Shown here in pieces: positions 37,239 to 46,591 of a stretch of 64,000 bases of DNA. The notes beneath the pieces were generated by a model. The model was not told the origin of the DNA. It saw only the letters and a program-made list of their open reading frames with translations, and did not search any database. Source of the DNA: Streptomyces sp. MH60 (GTDB taxonomy: Bacteria > Actinomycetota > Actinomycetes > Streptomycetales > Streptomycetaceae). A program made the position numbers and the translations under genes. Every line of letters starts with the position of its first letter. Position 1 is the first letter of the stretch. The DNA is taken from NCBI RefSeq assembly GCF_002939385.1, contig NZ_MULI01000005.1, positions 62,001-126,000 on the forward strand, read 5' to 3'.

Positions 37239-38096
37239 ATGCGTCGTCTCTTTGCCCGGACACTGGCCCGGCCGCTGGTGCTGGCGGCCGCGGCGACCGC
37301 GATACCGCTGGGGTCCGCCGCCCCCGCGGCCGCCGACAGCATCGTCGTCGGAGGATTCCCGGTCGAAGTGTCCGACAGCCCGTGGACCGTCGCCCTGTCC
37401 AGCCGTGACCGGTTCGGGGGTACGCGGGCGGGGCAGTTCTGCGGGGGAGTGGCCGTCGGCCGGACCACCGTGCTCACGGCGGCCCACTGCCTGGGGGAGG
37501 GGGTGCTCGGGTCGCCACCGGAGCAGGTGGACGACCTGAAGGTCATCGCCGGCCGGACCGACCTGCTGTCGGACCAGGGACAGGAGATCCGCGTCCGCTC
37601 CGTGTGGGTGAATCCGGAGCACGACGACGGGAGCAACGCCGGCGACTTCGCGGTGCTCACCCTCTCCGAAGCGCTGCCCGCCGGCTCCGTCATAGGGATG
37701 GCCGCGGAAGGCGACCCCGCCTACACACCGGACACGGGTGCCCTCGTCTACGGCTGGGGGGACACCTCCGGCGCGGGCGACTACGCGAACGGCCTGCACG
37801 CGACCCGGGTGCGCGTGCTCCCCGACGCGTCCTGCGAGCGGGCGTATCCGGGGAGCGACGACGGGCGGTACCTCCCGAGCACCATGCTCTGCGCCGGGGA
37901 GGAGGCCGGTGGCCGCGACGCCTGTCAGGGGGACAGCGGAGGACCACTGGTCGGCCAGGGGAGGCTCATCGGCCTGGTGTCCTGGGGGAGCGGCTGCGGG
38001 CGCCCGGGCAGTCCCGGGGTGTACACGCGGGTCTCCTCGATACTGCGGACGCTGGGCTGGGACGGCACGGCCGTGCGGCAGCGCGGGGGCGTCTGA
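37239..38096 (+). CDS. Secreted trypsin-like serine protease (S1 family)
   Basis: The 285-residue precursor has a signal peptide (Arg-rich start, Ala core, cleavage after APAAA near residue 31). The mature start is close to IVVGGFPV, as for trypsins with little or no propeptide. The triad is visible: His in VLTAAHC, Asp in GDFAVLTL, and Ser in CQGDSGGPL. An Asp about six residues before the Ser (GRDACQGDSG) predicts cleavage after Lys/Arg. Two Cys pairs can form the usual disulfides. GGAGTGAGGAG precedes the ATG. The gene is followed by a very long terminator stem. Confidence 0.95.
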   Translation: MRRLFARTLARPLVLAAAATAIPLGSAAPAAADSIVVGGFPVEVSDSPWTVALSSRDRFGGTRAGQFCGGVAVGRTTVLTAAHCLGEGVLGSPPEQVDDLKVIAGRTDLLSDQGQEIRVRSVWVNPEHDDGSNAGDFAVLTLSEALPAGSVIGMAAEGDPAYTPDTGALVYGWGDTSGAGDYANGLHATRVRVLPDASCERAYPGSDDGRYLPSTMLCAGEEAGGRDACQGDSGGPLVGQGRLIGLVSWGSGCGRPGSPGVYTRVSSILRTLGWDGTAVRQRGGV

Positions 38097-38126
38097 CGGC
38101 CGCTGAGAGCCTTCAGAGTACGAGCA

Positions 38127-38163
38127 CGGGCGGCCGCCTCCGGAATCCGGAGGCGGCCGCCCG
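38127..38163. terminator. 18-bp terminator between protease and DUF7455 genes
   Basis: 38127-38144 pairs with 38146-38163, almost a continuous palindrome with one central base. It lies between converging genes and should act on both strands. Confidence 0.9.
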
Positions 38164-38207
38164 TTCATCGGCCTGTGCCGATTCGGCTCGTCGTCGGGCG
38201 CGTCGAG

Positions 38208-38438
38208 TCAGCGCTCTTCCTCGGCGGAAGATGCCGGAACGGCCGTCAGCCGCTCCGTCTCGTCCTGTATCTCAGCGGCGATCTTCTTGAGTTCCGGCTC
38301 GAACTTGCGACCGTGGTGGGCGCAGAAGAGCAGTTCTCCGCCGCTCAGCAGGACGACGCGCAGATATGCCTGGGCGCCGCAGCGGTCGCAGCGATCGGCG
38401 GCCGTCAGCGGGCTTGCGGAAGTCAGAACAGTAGTCAC
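38208..38438 (-). CDS. Small DUF7455-type zinc-binding protein
   Basis: The gene encodes 76 residues. CDRCGAQAYLRVVL and LLFCAHHGRKFEPEL carry the Cys/His pattern expected for one zinc ion. I recall this short protein as a conserved neighbour of hrdB and parE in actinobacteria, filed as DUF7455, function unknown. The C-terminal 25 residues are acidic. The start is ATG 38438, 440 bases from parE in the opposite direction. Confidence 0.85.
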   Translation of the reverse strand: MTTVLTSASPLTAADRCDRCGAQAYLRVVLLSGGELLFCAHHGRKFEPELKKIAAEIQDETERLTAVPASSAEEER

Positions 38439-38878
38439 GTCGCCTCTTCTCTAGCTCGACGAGCTGTCGTACCAGGGTCAACATCCAACCAGCCCCAAAA
38501 CGTTCCCGCTCGTGGCTTTTCCTCGAAAAAACTTTCCGAGGGGCCGGCTGTTGCCGATTGGCGGCGAATGTGCCGTATTGCGTGTCTCTGTGTCGTACGG
38601 GTTCGCGCGGTCGGTCAGGGTCGGTCCCGCCGGCTGGGTTGCCGGTTTGTTCATGAGGACGTGCCCGGAGCCTAAATGGTTCATGCCTCGAAGGGAACGT
38701 GATGTGTACTTCACCCCATCGAGGGATCGAACAGGCATGCGACCCTGGACTAGGGTGAGTGCGTGACGAGGGTGGCGTTACAGCGGCTCTACCAGGGCTC
38801 GGTACCCTCTGACCGGTGAACCGAGCCACGCCCTTACCCAGCGGGGCCCCATCTGAAATTCAGCGAGGAGCGAACCGC
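38439..38878. promoter_or_regulatory. Divergent region between DUF7455 gene and parE
   Basis: No gene is evident in these 440 bases. TAGGGT (38751-38756) with TCGAAC (38727-38732) 18 bases before it forms a plausible promoter for parE. The stretch TCGAACAGGCATGCGA (38727-38742) matches 10 of 12 specified bases of the SOS consensus and would overlap the -35. A small CCTCG/CGAGG hairpin lies at about 38521-38542. Confidence 0.35.
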
Positions 38879-41002
38879 GTGACCGCCGAGACATCCGTGC
38901 CGTCCACTGCGCTGCTGGCAGGAGCAGACCGGGACGGGTCCAACTACACCGCGCGGCACCTGCTCGTCCTCGAGGGGCTCGAGGCCGTGCGCAAGCGTCC
39001 GGGCATGTACATCGGATCCACCGACAGCCGCGGTCTGATGCACTGCCTGTGGGAGATCATCGACAACTCCGTCGACGAGGCCCTGGGTGGTTACTGCGAC
39101 CACATCGAGGTGATCCTCCACGACGACGCCTCGGTGGAGGTCCGGGACAACGGCCGGGGCATCCCGGTCGACGTCGAGCCCAAGACCGGCCTGTCCGGCG
39201 TCGAGGTCGTCATGACCAAGCTGCACGCCGGCGGCAAGTTCGGCGGTGGCGCCTACGCCGCCTCCGGCGGTCTGCACGGTGTCGGCGCCTCCGTGGTGAA
39301 CGCCCTGTCCGCCCGCCTGGACATCGAGGTCGACCTCGGCGGGCACACCCACGCCATCAGTTTCCGCCGCGGCGTCCCGGGCGCCTTCGCGGGAGCGGGC
39401 CCGGACGCCAAGTTCGACGCCGGGAGCGGGCTGCGCAAGACCAAGAAGATCCCCAAAAGCCGCCGAGGCACGCGCGTGCGGTACTGGGCGGACCGGCAGA
39501 TCTTCCTCAGGGACGCGAAGCTCTCCCTGGACACCCTGCACCAGCGGGCCCGCCAGACCGCGTTCCTGGTGCCCGGGCTGACCATCGTCGTGCGGGACGA
39601 GTTCGGTCTCGGCGACGGCGGCAGCAAGGGTGAGGAGTCGTTCCGCTTCGACGGCGGCATCAGTGAGTTCTGCGAGTACCTGGCCAGTGACCGGCCCGTC
39701 TGCGACACCCTCCGCTTCAGCGGGCAGGGCAGCTTCAAGGAGACGGTCCCCGTGCTGGACGACGACGGGCAGATGACCCCGACGGAGGTCACGCGTGACC
39801 TGGGTGTCGACGTCGCGATGCGCTGGGGCACCGGGTACGACACCACGATCAGGTCGTTCGTCAACATCATCGCCACGCCCAAGGGCGGCACCCACGTCGC
39901 CGGCTTCGAGCAGGCGGTGGCGAAGACGATGAACGAGGTGCTGCGCACCAAGAAGATGCTGCGCGTCGCCGAGGACGACATCGTCAAGGACGACGCCCTG
40001 GAGGGCCTGACGGCGGTCGTCACCGTCCGCCTCGCCGAGCCGCAGTTCGAGGGGCAGACCAAGGAGGTCCTCGGCACCTCGGCGGCCCGCCGGATCGTGA
40101 ACAACGTGATCACCAAGGAACTGAAGGCGTTCCTGACCTCGACCAAGCGCGACGCCGCCCAGCAGGCGCGCGTGGTCATGGAGAAGGCCGTCGCCGCGGC
40201 CCGTACCCGTATCGCCGCGCGCCAGCACAAGGACGCCCAGCGCCGCAAGACGGCCCTGGAGTCGTCGTCGCTGCCCGCGAAGCTCGCGGACTGCCGCAGC
40301 GACGACGTCGACCGCAGCGAGCTGTTCATCGTCGAGGGCGACTCCGCGCTGGGCACCGCCAAGCTCGCCCGCAACTCCGAGTTCCAGGCGCTGCTGCCGA
40401 TCCGGGGCAAGATCCTCAACGTCCAGAAGTCGTCCGTCACGGACATGCTGAAGAACGCCGAGTGCGGGGCGATCATCCAGGTCATAGGGGCGGGCTCGGG
40501 CCGTACCTTCGACATCGACGCGGCCCGTTACGGCAAGATCATCATGATGACCGACGCCGATGTGGACGGCTCCCACATCCGCACCCTGCTGCTGACCCTC
40601 TTCCACCGCTACATGCGGCCCATGGTCGAGGCCGGCCGGGTGTTCGCCGCGGTGCCGCCGCTGCACCGCATCGAGCTGGTCCAGCCGAAGAAGGGCCAGG
40701 ACAAGTACGTCTACACGTACTCGGACCGGGAGCTGCGCGACAAGCTCATGGAGTTCCAGAGCAAGAACATCCGGTACAAGGACTCCATCCAGCGCTACAA
40801 GGGCCTCGGCGAGATGGACGCCGACCAGCTCGCGGAGACCACCATGGACCCGCGCCGCCGTACCCTGCGCCGGATCAACCTGACCGACCTGGACTCCGCC
40901 GAGCAGGTCTTCGACCTGCTGATGGGCAACGACGTCGCACCCCGCAAGGAATTCATCTCCAGCTCGGCGGCAACGCTGGACCGGTCGCGCATCGACGCGT
41001 GA
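38879..41002 (+). CDS. parE: DNA topoisomerase IV subunit B (ParE, GyrB-type)
   Basis: ParE supplies the ATPase and part of the gate of topoisomerase IV, which unlinks daughter chromosomes. With GTG 38879 (GAGGAG eight bases upstream) it has 707 residues; the frame is open to 38816. The GHKL ATPase is seen in GMYIGSTDSRGLMH, EIIDNSVDEALGG and VRDNGRGIPVD. The transducer follows, then TOPRIM with FIVEGDSALGTAK and MMTDADVDGSHIRTLL. ParC is encoded 13 kb further on in the opposite direction. The gene is closed by a long terminator. Confidence 0.95.
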   Translation: MTAETSVPSTALLAGADRDGSNYTARHLLVLEGLEAVRKRPGMYIGSTDSRGLMHCLWEIIDNSVDEALGGYCDHIEVILHDDASVEVRDNGRGIPVDVEPKTGLSGVEVVMTKLHAGGKFGGGAYAASGGLHGVGASVVNALSARLDIEVDLGGHTHAISFRRGVPGAFAGAGPDAKFDAGSGLRKTKKIPKSRRGTRVRYWADRQIFLRDAKLSLDTLHQRARQTAFLVPGLTIVVRDEFGLGDGGSKGEESFRFDGGISEFCEYLASDRPVCDTLRFSGQGSFKETVPVLDDDGQMTPTEVTRDLGVDVAMRWGTGYDTTIRSFVNIIATPKGGTHVAGFEQAVAKTMNEVLRTKKMLRVAEDDIVKDDALEGLTAVVTVRLAEPQFEGQTKEVLGTSAARRIVNNVITKELKAFLTSTKRDAAQQARVVMEKAVAAARTRIAARQHKDAQRRKTALESSSLPAKLADCRSDDVDRSELFIVEGDSALGTAKLARNSEFQALLPIRGKILNVQKSSVTDMLKNAECGAIIQVIGAGSGRTFDIDAARYGKIIMMTDADVDGSHIRTLLLTLFHRYMRPMVEAGRVFAAVPPLHRIELVQPKKGQDKYVYTYSDRELRDKLMEFQSKNIRYKDSIQRYKGLGEMDADQLAETTMDPRRRTLRRINLTDLDSAEQVFDLLMGNDVAPRKEFISSSAATLDRSRIDA

Positions 41003-41013
41003 CCACGCTCAGT

Positions 41014-41056
41014 CGTCGGACCGGGCCCGGGAGCGACAACCGGGCCCGGTCCGACG
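41014..41056 (+). terminator. 17-bp terminator of parE
   Basis: CGTCGGACCGGGCCCGG (41014-41030) pairs perfectly with 41040-41056. Confidence 0.92.
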
Positions 41057-41246
41057 TATGTGCGGCCCGCGTCCTACGCCGCCGTCCCGGCGCATCGCCG
41101 TCTCCACCCCCGGGTGGAGCGCCGGGCCGGGTGCTGCTCCACCCATGATCCACCCGGGCTCCGATCCCGTGACCTCGTACTTTCCGTAACGTCGAAGGCG
41201 TCGGCGGGACCCCCGTCGGCATCACCCTTCTTCCGCTCACGGAGGC

Positions 41247-41774
41247 ATGATGTCCGGGCTCCTCGACGCGTTGGCCGTCACGGCGGTGGTCGGCCTGGTG
41301 ATCACCCGGCAGTTCCGCGCCAGTCGGATCGACACCGGCCGACGCCGGTGGGTGCTTCCCCTGGCGCTGGCCGTCGTCGCGCTGCGTGAACCGGGCATGA
41401 TCGACGCCCATCATCAGACGGCCGCCGTGCTCCTGCTCGCCGCCGAGATGATCGTCGGCCTGGTCACCGGGGTCGGCTGGGCCTGGACCACCCGGATATG
41501 GGTCGAGGCCGACGGCGGTGTGTGGAGCCGGGGCACCCGGGCGAGCGTCGCGGTGTGGGGCGTCGGCATCGCGCTGCGCGTCGGCCTCTACGGGGTCGGT
41601 GCGGCCCTGGGGGTGCGACAGGACAGCTCCGCCCTGCTGCTCGCCCTCGCGGCGACCCTGCTGGTCCGGTCCGGCATCCTGGCCTGGCGCGTTCAGGCCG
41701 CCCGTCCTTCCGGAGCCCCGGGTGCCGCGTACCGTGACGCCGTGACCCGGCCTGCCTGGAAGGAGCCCGCGTGA
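41247..41774 (+). CDS. Membrane protein, DUF1453-like, first gene of a two-component operon
   Basis: The 175-residue protein has about five hydrophobic segments (LLDALAVTAVVGLVI, WVLPLALAVVAL, AAVLLLAAEMIVGLVTGVGWAW and others). The polar patch GRRRWVLPL and the loop before WTTRIWVEADGGVWSRG resemble DUF1453/CcdC-like proteins. GGAGG precedes the ATG pair. Its stop overlaps the GTG of the kinase gene (GTGA), so it probably belongs to the same signalling unit, perhaps as an input partner. Confidence 0.78.
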   Translation: MMSGLLDALAVTAVVGLVITRQFRASRIDTGRRRWVLPLALAVVALREPGMIDAHHQTAAVLLLAAEMIVGLVTGVGWAWTTRIWVEADGGVWSRGTRASVAVWGVGIALRVGLYGVGAALGVRQDSSALLLALAATLLVRSGILAWRVQAARPSGAPGAAYRDAVTRPAWKEPA

Positions 41775-42925
41775 CGGAGAACGTCTGGACGAGGTGGCCT
41801 TCCAAAGAGGCTCTCCTGCCCGAGAGCGTCTCGCGGCCCCGCCGGCTGCTCGCCCTGGCGGTGCGGCTGCTGGTCTTCGGGATGCTGCTGTGGGGAGCGT
41901 TCACCAGCAGCCGTCTGCACGGGTGGGGCTCGCTCGCGGCGGCTGTCGGCCTGGTGGGCGCCGTGTGCGCGGCGTGGGCCTTCTTCCGGACCACACTCGC
42001 GCACCGGTTGTGGCCGTCCCTGGCACTCGTCGCCGTGCTGCTCGCCATCGCGGTCGCCGCCCAGTCCGTCGGCTTCGGGGTCCCCGCACTGGTCATCTGG
42101 TGCGGCTGCGCCGTGGTGGCCCTGGAGCGGATGCCCATCGCCGCCGCGCTGCCCGTGACCTCGGTCGCGCTGGCCTCCTACGCCGTCGTCAGCGACGACG
42201 CATGGCTGACCGCGGTCGCGACGGCGGGCGGACTGGCTCTGGCCGGATACGTCCTGCGCCTCGACGCCGAGGCGCGGGGGAGCGCGCAGCGGCTGCTGGC
42301 CCAGGAGCGGGCCGCCCGGGCGGCCGAGGCGGAGTCCGCAGCACTCGCGGAGCGGGCCCGTATCGCCCGGGAGATCCACGACGTGCTGGCGCACAGCCTC
42401 TCGGCTCAGATGGTGCACCTGGAGGCGGCCCGGTTGCTGATCGAGCGGGACGCGGACCGGCAGCAGATCCTGGACCGGGTGGTGGCGGCGAGGGGGATGG
42501 CCCGCGACGGACTCGCCGAGACGCGGCAGGCGCTGTCCGCGCTGCGGGGCGACCTGACGCCGCTGGAGGACTTCCTGGCTCAGCTCGTCGAAATGGCTGA
42601 GGGCTCCGCGGAGGTCACCATTACGGGGGAACGCAGGCCGCTACCGGCCGAGGCGTCACAGGCGGTGCGCAGAGTGGCTCAGGAGGCGCTGACGAACGCC
42701 CGCAGGCACGCTCCCGGCGCCGGCGTGCGGGTGCGGCTTGACTACGGTGCCCGCGAAGTGACGCTGGACGTGCGGGACTCGGGAGGCCCGCCCGGCGAAG
42801 TCACCGGCGCCGGAGGTGGGTACGGTCTGCTGGGCATGCGGGAGCGTGCCGAGTTGCTGGGCGGCTCGTTGCGGGCAGGTCCGGGCGAGGAAGGGTTCGT
42901 GGTGACGTTGAAGGTGCCCGTATGA
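41771..42925 (+). CDS. Sensor histidine kinase, NarL-system type (HisKA_3)
   Basis: The kinase has 384 residues. Four to six hydrophobic segments occupy residues 25-165. The dimerisation domain carries the phospho-acceptor in RIAREIHDVLAHSLS near 200. The ATPase domain follows with RVAQEALTNARRHA near 300, LDVRDSGG, and GGYGLLGMRERAELLGG. No periplasmic domain is present, so the stimulus is probably in the membrane. It overlaps both neighbours by four bases. Confidence 0.93.
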   Translation: MTENVWTRWPSKEALLPESVSRPRRLLALAVRLLVFGMLLWGAFTSSRLHGWGSLAAAVGLVGAVCAAWAFFRTTLAHRLWPSLALVAVLLAIAVAAQSVGFGVPALVIWCGCAVVALERMPIAAALPVTSVALASYAVVSDDAWLTAVATAGGLALAGYVLRLDAEARGSAQRLLAQERAARAAEAESAALAERARIAREIHDVLAHSLSAQMVHLEAARLLIERDADRQQILDRVVAARGMARDGLAETRQALSALRGDLTPLEDFLAQLVEMAEGSAEVTITGERRPLPAEASQAVRRVAQEALTNARRHAPGAGVRVRLDYGAREVTLDVRDSGGPPGEVTGAGGGYGLLGMRERAELLGGSLRAGPGEEGFVVTLKVPV

Positions 42926-43605
42926 CGCGGGAGGCCGGGGAGACGCCCGCGCGGGTGGTGGTCGCGGACGATCAGACCGTTGTGCGGGAGGGGATCGTGA
43001 TGCTGCTCGGGCTCCTGCCCGGCGTCGAAGTCGTCGGGGCCGCCGGTGACGGCGAGGAGGCGGTCCGGCTCGTCGCCGAACTCGCGCCGGACGTGGTGCT
43101 GATGGACCTGCGCATGCCCAGATGCGACGGGGTGGAGGCCACCCGCCGGATCCGGTCCGAACACCCCGGGACGCAGGTCGTCGTGCTCACGACGTACGCG
43201 GACGACGAGTCGGTGTTCCCCGCGTTGCGGGCGGGGGCTCGCGGCTACCTCACCAAGGACGCGGGCGGGGACGAGATCGTCCGGGCGGTGCACGGCGTGC
43301 TGTCCGGAGACGCGGGACTGGCGCCGAGCATCCAGCGGCGGCTGCTGGAGCGCCTGTCCGAGTCCGAGCCGCGGCGCGCGGGACCGCCCGAGCCACCCGA
43401 CGGGCTCACCGCCCGGGAGACCGAGGTGCTGGTTCTCATCGCCGAAGGGCTCAACAACCACCAGATCGCGAGCCGGTTGCAGGTCTCCACGGCGACGGTG
43501 AAGACCCATATCAACAACCTGTTCGCCAAGGCGGGCATCAAGGACCGTGCTCAGGCGGTGCGTTACGCCTATGGGAAGGGGCTGGTGCGGCCACCAGCGG
43601 GATGA
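42922..43605 (+). CDS. NarL/LuxR-type response regulator
   Basis: Partner of the preceding kinase, with 227 residues. The receiver has VVVADDQTVVREG and the phospho-acceptor Asp in DVVLMDLRMP. Lys is in YLTKDAGG. The C-terminal LuxR HTH is LTARETEVLVLIAEGLNNHQ followed by STATVKTHINNLFAKAGI. Start and stop overlap as ATGA with the kinase gene. Targets are not visible; the symporter operon that begins 70 bases further on is a candidate. Confidence 0.95.
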   Translation: MTREAGETPARVVVADDQTVVREGIVMLLGLLPGVEVVGAAGDGEEAVRLVAELAPDVVLMDLRMPRCDGVEATRRIRSEHPGTQVVVLTTYADDESVFPALRAGARGYLTKDAGGDEIVRAVHGVLSGDAGLAPSIQRRLLERLSESEPRRAGPPEPPDGLTARETEVLVLIAEGLNNHQIASRLQVSTATVKTHINNLFAKAGIKDRAQAVRYAYGKGLVRPPAG

Positions 43606-43674
43606 ATCACCTGATGGGGTGAAGTGCCTGGGGAAGAAGAGTCGGGGATCTTCCCGTTCTGTCCATCCTTGGGC

Positions 43675-44268
43675 ATGCAGTCAAGCAACGATCGGTCCCG
43701 CGGTGCCGGGGGCGGTCCCGAGAGCGCGGCCGACCACCGCGCGGTGCCGGGCAGGGCCTACGTCGAGACGGCCCCCGGCCCGCCGTACGACGGCCCGCCG
43801 TACGACGGCCCGCCGTACGACGACCCGTGGTACGACGCGCTCGCCTCCGGCTGGGGCGAGTCGGCCGGCCCCTCAGCTCCCGAGCCGGCGGTGCCGCCGA
43901 TGCGTCGGGACGCCCCGGCGCAGCAGCCCCGGGCCGCGGCCGACGTGTACCTGGAGGTCCAGCGCAGCGCGGCCTTCCAGGAGGTCCGCAGCCGGTACCG
44001 GAGGTTCGTGGTACCGGCCGTCGCCGGCTTCTTCCTCTGGTACGTCGCCTACGTGGTGACCGCCACGTCGGCGCCCTCCCTGATGGCCCGGCCGGTGGCC
44101 GGCGCGGTGAACGTGGCGATGGTCGCCGGGCTCGGGCAGTTCCTCACCACGTTCCTGCTCACCTGGGCCTATGCCCGGCACGCCCGGCTGCGCAGGGACC
44201 GGGCCGCGCTCGAACTGCGCTGGGACACCCAGGAGCTGACCCGCGGGGCACGGGGCGGTGCGTCGTGA
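43675..44268 (+). CDS. DUF485 membrane protein paired with a symporter
   Basis: The start is uncertain: ATG 43675 gives 197 residues, and GTG 43624 is in frame. The first 90 residues are low in complexity, with three PPYDGPPYDG-like repeats. The DUF485 domain lies in the second half: VQRSAAFQEVRSRYRRFV, then two membrane segments (VPAVAGFFLWYVAYVV and VNVAMVAGLGQFLTTFLLTWAY), ending in a basic tail. DUF485 proteins accompany acetate/monocarboxylate symporters (as YjcH with ActP). Its stop overlaps the symporter's GTG. Confidence 0.88.
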   Translation: MQSSNDRSRGAGGGPESAADHRAVPGRAYVETAPGPPYDGPPYDGPPYDDPWYDALASGWGESAGPSAPEPAVPPMRRDAPAQQPRAAADVYLEVQRSAAFQEVRSRYRRFVVPAVAGFFLWYVAYVVTATSAPSLMARPVAGAVNVAMVAGLGQFLTTFLLTWAYARHARLRRDRAALELRWDTQELTRGARGGAS

Positions 44269-45857
44269 CGGGTGACCACCAGACGCTGGCCCTGCTGCTG
44301 TTCAGCACGTTCGTCGCCGTCACGCTCGGGATCACCACCTGGGTGGGCCGCCACCGGCAGGGGTCCGCGGAGGAGTTCTACGCGGGAGGCCGCCTCTTCT
44401 CACCGATGGAGAATGGTTTTGCCATCTCCGGCGACTACATGTCGGCCGCGTCCTTCCTCGGCATCTCGGGACTCATCGCGCTCTACGGCTACGACGGCAT
44501 GCTCTACTCGGTGGGCTTCCTGGTGGCGTGGCTCGTGGTCCTGTTCCTCGTCGCCGAACTGGTCCGCAACTGCGGGCGGTTCACCCTCGCCGACGTCGTC
44601 GCCGCCCGGATGAGGGAGCGGCCGGTGAGGATCGCGGCGGGGACCTCCTCGGTCACCGTCTCCGTCCTGTACCTGGTGGCGCAGATGGTGGGCGCGGGCA
44701 GCCTGGTCGCGCTGCTGCTGGGCGGGACGAGCGAGGCGGCGCGGACGTGGACCGTCATCGGCGTCGGTGCCCTCATGGTGATCTACGTGTCGCTGGGCGG
44801 GATGCGCGCCACCACCTGGATCCAGATCGTGAAGGCGGTACTGCTGCTCGGTGGCACCGTGGCGCTGACCACGCTCGTCCTGGTGCGCTTCCACGGCGAC
44901 GTCGACCGGCTGCTGCGCACGGCGGCCGAGCGCAGCGGCCACGGTGAGGCGTTCCTCGCGCCCGGCCTGGCGTACGGCGGGGACTGGGTCTCCCGCCTCG
45001 ACTTCATCAGCCTGGGGCTCGCCCTGGTGCTGGGCACGGCCGGGCTGCCGCACATCCTGTCCCGCTTCTACACCGTGCCCACCGCCCGGGCGGCGAGGCG
45101 GTCCGTGGTCTGGTCGATCGGTCTCATCGGCGGCTTCTACCTGATGACGATCGTGCTCGGGTTCGGTGCCGCCGCCCTGGTCGGGCCGGACGCCGTACGC
45201 GCGTCCAACGCCGCCGGGAACACGGCGGTGCCGCTGCTCGCCCTCGACCTGGGCGGCGGCGCGCAGTCCACCGGCGGGACGGTCCTGTTCGCGGTGGTCG
45301 CCGCCGTGGCGTTCGCCACCATCCTCGCGGTGGTGGCCGGCATCACCCTGGCGTCCTCGGCGTCCGTGGCCCACGACCTGTACGCGTCCTTGCGGCGCCG
45401 CCACTCCGAGCCGCGCAGCGAGGTCGCCGTGGCGCGGGTCGCCGCCGTCGGTGTCGGCGCCGTCGCGATCGGGCTCGGACTGCTCGCCCGCGACCTCAAC
45501 GTCGCCTTCCTGGTGGGCCTCGCCTTCGCCGTGGCCGCCTCGGCCAACCTGCCGGTGCTGCTCTACTCGCTGTTCTGGCGCGGCTTCACCACGCGCGGCG
45601 CGGTGTGGGCGGTCTACGGCGGTCTGGTGCCGTCGGTGGTGCTCGTGCTGCTGTCCCCGGTGGTCTCCGGCAACCCGCAGTCGCTCTTCCCGGGCCTCGA
45701 CTTCCAGTACTTCCCGCTGCAGAACCCGGGGCTCGTCTCGATCCCGCTGGGCTTCGTCGCCGGCTGGCTGGGCACGGTCACCTCGCCGGAGGAACCCGAC
45801 GAGGCCAGGCACGCCGAGACCGAGGTGCGGTCGCTGACCGGGGCGGGGGCCGTGTAG
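44265..45857 (+). CDS. Sodium:solute symporter, monocarboxylate (ActP/MctC-like) type
   Basis: The 530-residue membrane protein has about 13 hydrophobic segments. The SSS signature is visible in EEFYAGGRLFSPMENGFAIS followed by GDYMSAASFLGISG. LGTAGLPHILSRFYTVP is typical of acetate/pyruvate permeases. Translation is coupled to the DUF485 gene. Its 3' end meets the convergent two-component pair 53 bases away, which, being of the CitA/DcuS class, may sense related carboxylates. Confidence 0.93.
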   Translation: MTGDHQTLALLLFSTFVAVTLGITTWVGRHRQGSAEEFYAGGRLFSPMENGFAISGDYMSAASFLGISGLIALYGYDGMLYSVGFLVAWLVVLFLVAELVRNCGRFTLADVVAARMRERPVRIAAGTSSVTVSVLYLVAQMVGAGSLVALLLGGTSEAARTWTVIGVGALMVIYVSLGGMRATTWIQIVKAVLLLGGTVALTTLVLVRFHGDVDRLLRTAAERSGHGEAFLAPGLAYGGDWVSRLDFISLGLALVLGTAGLPHILSRFYTVPTARAARRSVVWSIGLIGGFYLMTIVLGFGAAALVGPDAVRASNAAGNTAVPLLALDLGGGAQSTGGTVLFAVVAAVAFATILAVVAGITLASSASVAHDLYASLRRRHSEPRSEVAVARVAAVGVGAVAIGLGLLARDLNVAFLVGLAFAVAASANLPVLLYSLFWRGFTTRGAVWAVYGGLVPSVVLVLLSPVVSGNPQSLFPGLDFQYFPLQNPGLVSIPLGFVAGWLGTVTSPEEPDEARHAETEVRSLTGAGAV

Positions 45858-45910
45858 GAACGGCCGATCGGCCACACCGGCCCCCGCGGCCCAGGTGTCC
45901 AGCGGTCGTC

Positions 45911-46591
45911 TCAGGTGCGGGTCGCCCAGGCGTAACGGTGCTCGGGGCGGCCCGCCTCGCCGTACTTGAGGGTCAGGACGGCCCGCCCGGTGCGTTCCAG
46001 CAGCTTCAGATAGCGCTGCGCGGTCTGGCGGCTCACGCCGGTCCGTTCGGCGATCTCCAGGGCGGAGAGCGGCCCGTCGGCCTTCAGCAGGCACTGGCGT
46101 ACCAGCTCGGCGGTGGTGGGGGAGTGGCCCTTGGGCAGCCCGGGTTCGGAGGGTGCCGACAGGGCGCCGAAGATCCGGTCGACCTCGGCCTGTTCCGCCT
46201 CGCCGCCCCCGTCGAGGGTGCGGCGCAGTTCGGCGTACGCCTCCAGCTTGGCGCGCAGACCGGCGAAGGCGAACGGTTTCACCAGGTACTGGAGCGCCCC
46301 CTGACGCATCGCCGCCTGCACGGTCGACACGTCCCGGGCGGCCGTCACCATGATCACGTCGGTCTGGCGCCCCCGCCGCCGCATCTCCCGGACGACCTCC
46401 AGACCGGTCCGGTCGGGCAGGTAGTGGTCCAGCAGGATCAGGTCGAGGCGGGGCAGCCGCTCCACCGCGGCCAGCGCCTCCAGCGCGCTGTGCGCCGCAC
46501 CGGCGACGTGGAAGCCCGGCACCTTCTCGACGTACGCGGCGTTGACGCGCGCGACCCGCGTGTCGTCGTCCACGACCAGGACCTCGATCAT
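45911..46591 (-). CDS. CitB/DcuR-type response regulator
   Basis: The protein has 226 residues. The receiver begins IEVLVVDDDTRVARVNAAYV, with Asp in DLILLDHYLPD and Lys in YLVKPFAF. The C-terminal HTH is of the CitB type (ALEIAERTGVSRQTAQRYLK). Its ATG overlaps the kinase stop (ATGA). Such regulators usually control uptake and use of citrate or C4-dicarboxylates, consistent with the converging symporter gene and nearby citrate synthases. Confidence 0.94.
   Translation of the reverse strand: MIEVLVVDDDTRVARVNAAYVEKVPGFHVAGAAHSALEALAAVERLPRLDLILLDHYLPDRTGLEVVREMRRRGRQTDVIMVTAARDVSTVQAAMRQGALQYLVKPFAFAGLRAKLEAYAELRRTLDGGGEAEQAEVDRIFGALSAPSEPGLPKGHSPTTAELVRQCLLKADGPLSALEIAERTGVSRQTAQRYLKLLERTGRAVLTLKYGEAGRPEHRYAWATRT

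Noticed and set aside
43779..43830. PPYDG repeats as a CRISPR-like or mobile repeat
   Set aside because: Three adjacent 15-base coding units without spacers; this is a low-complexity protein segment.
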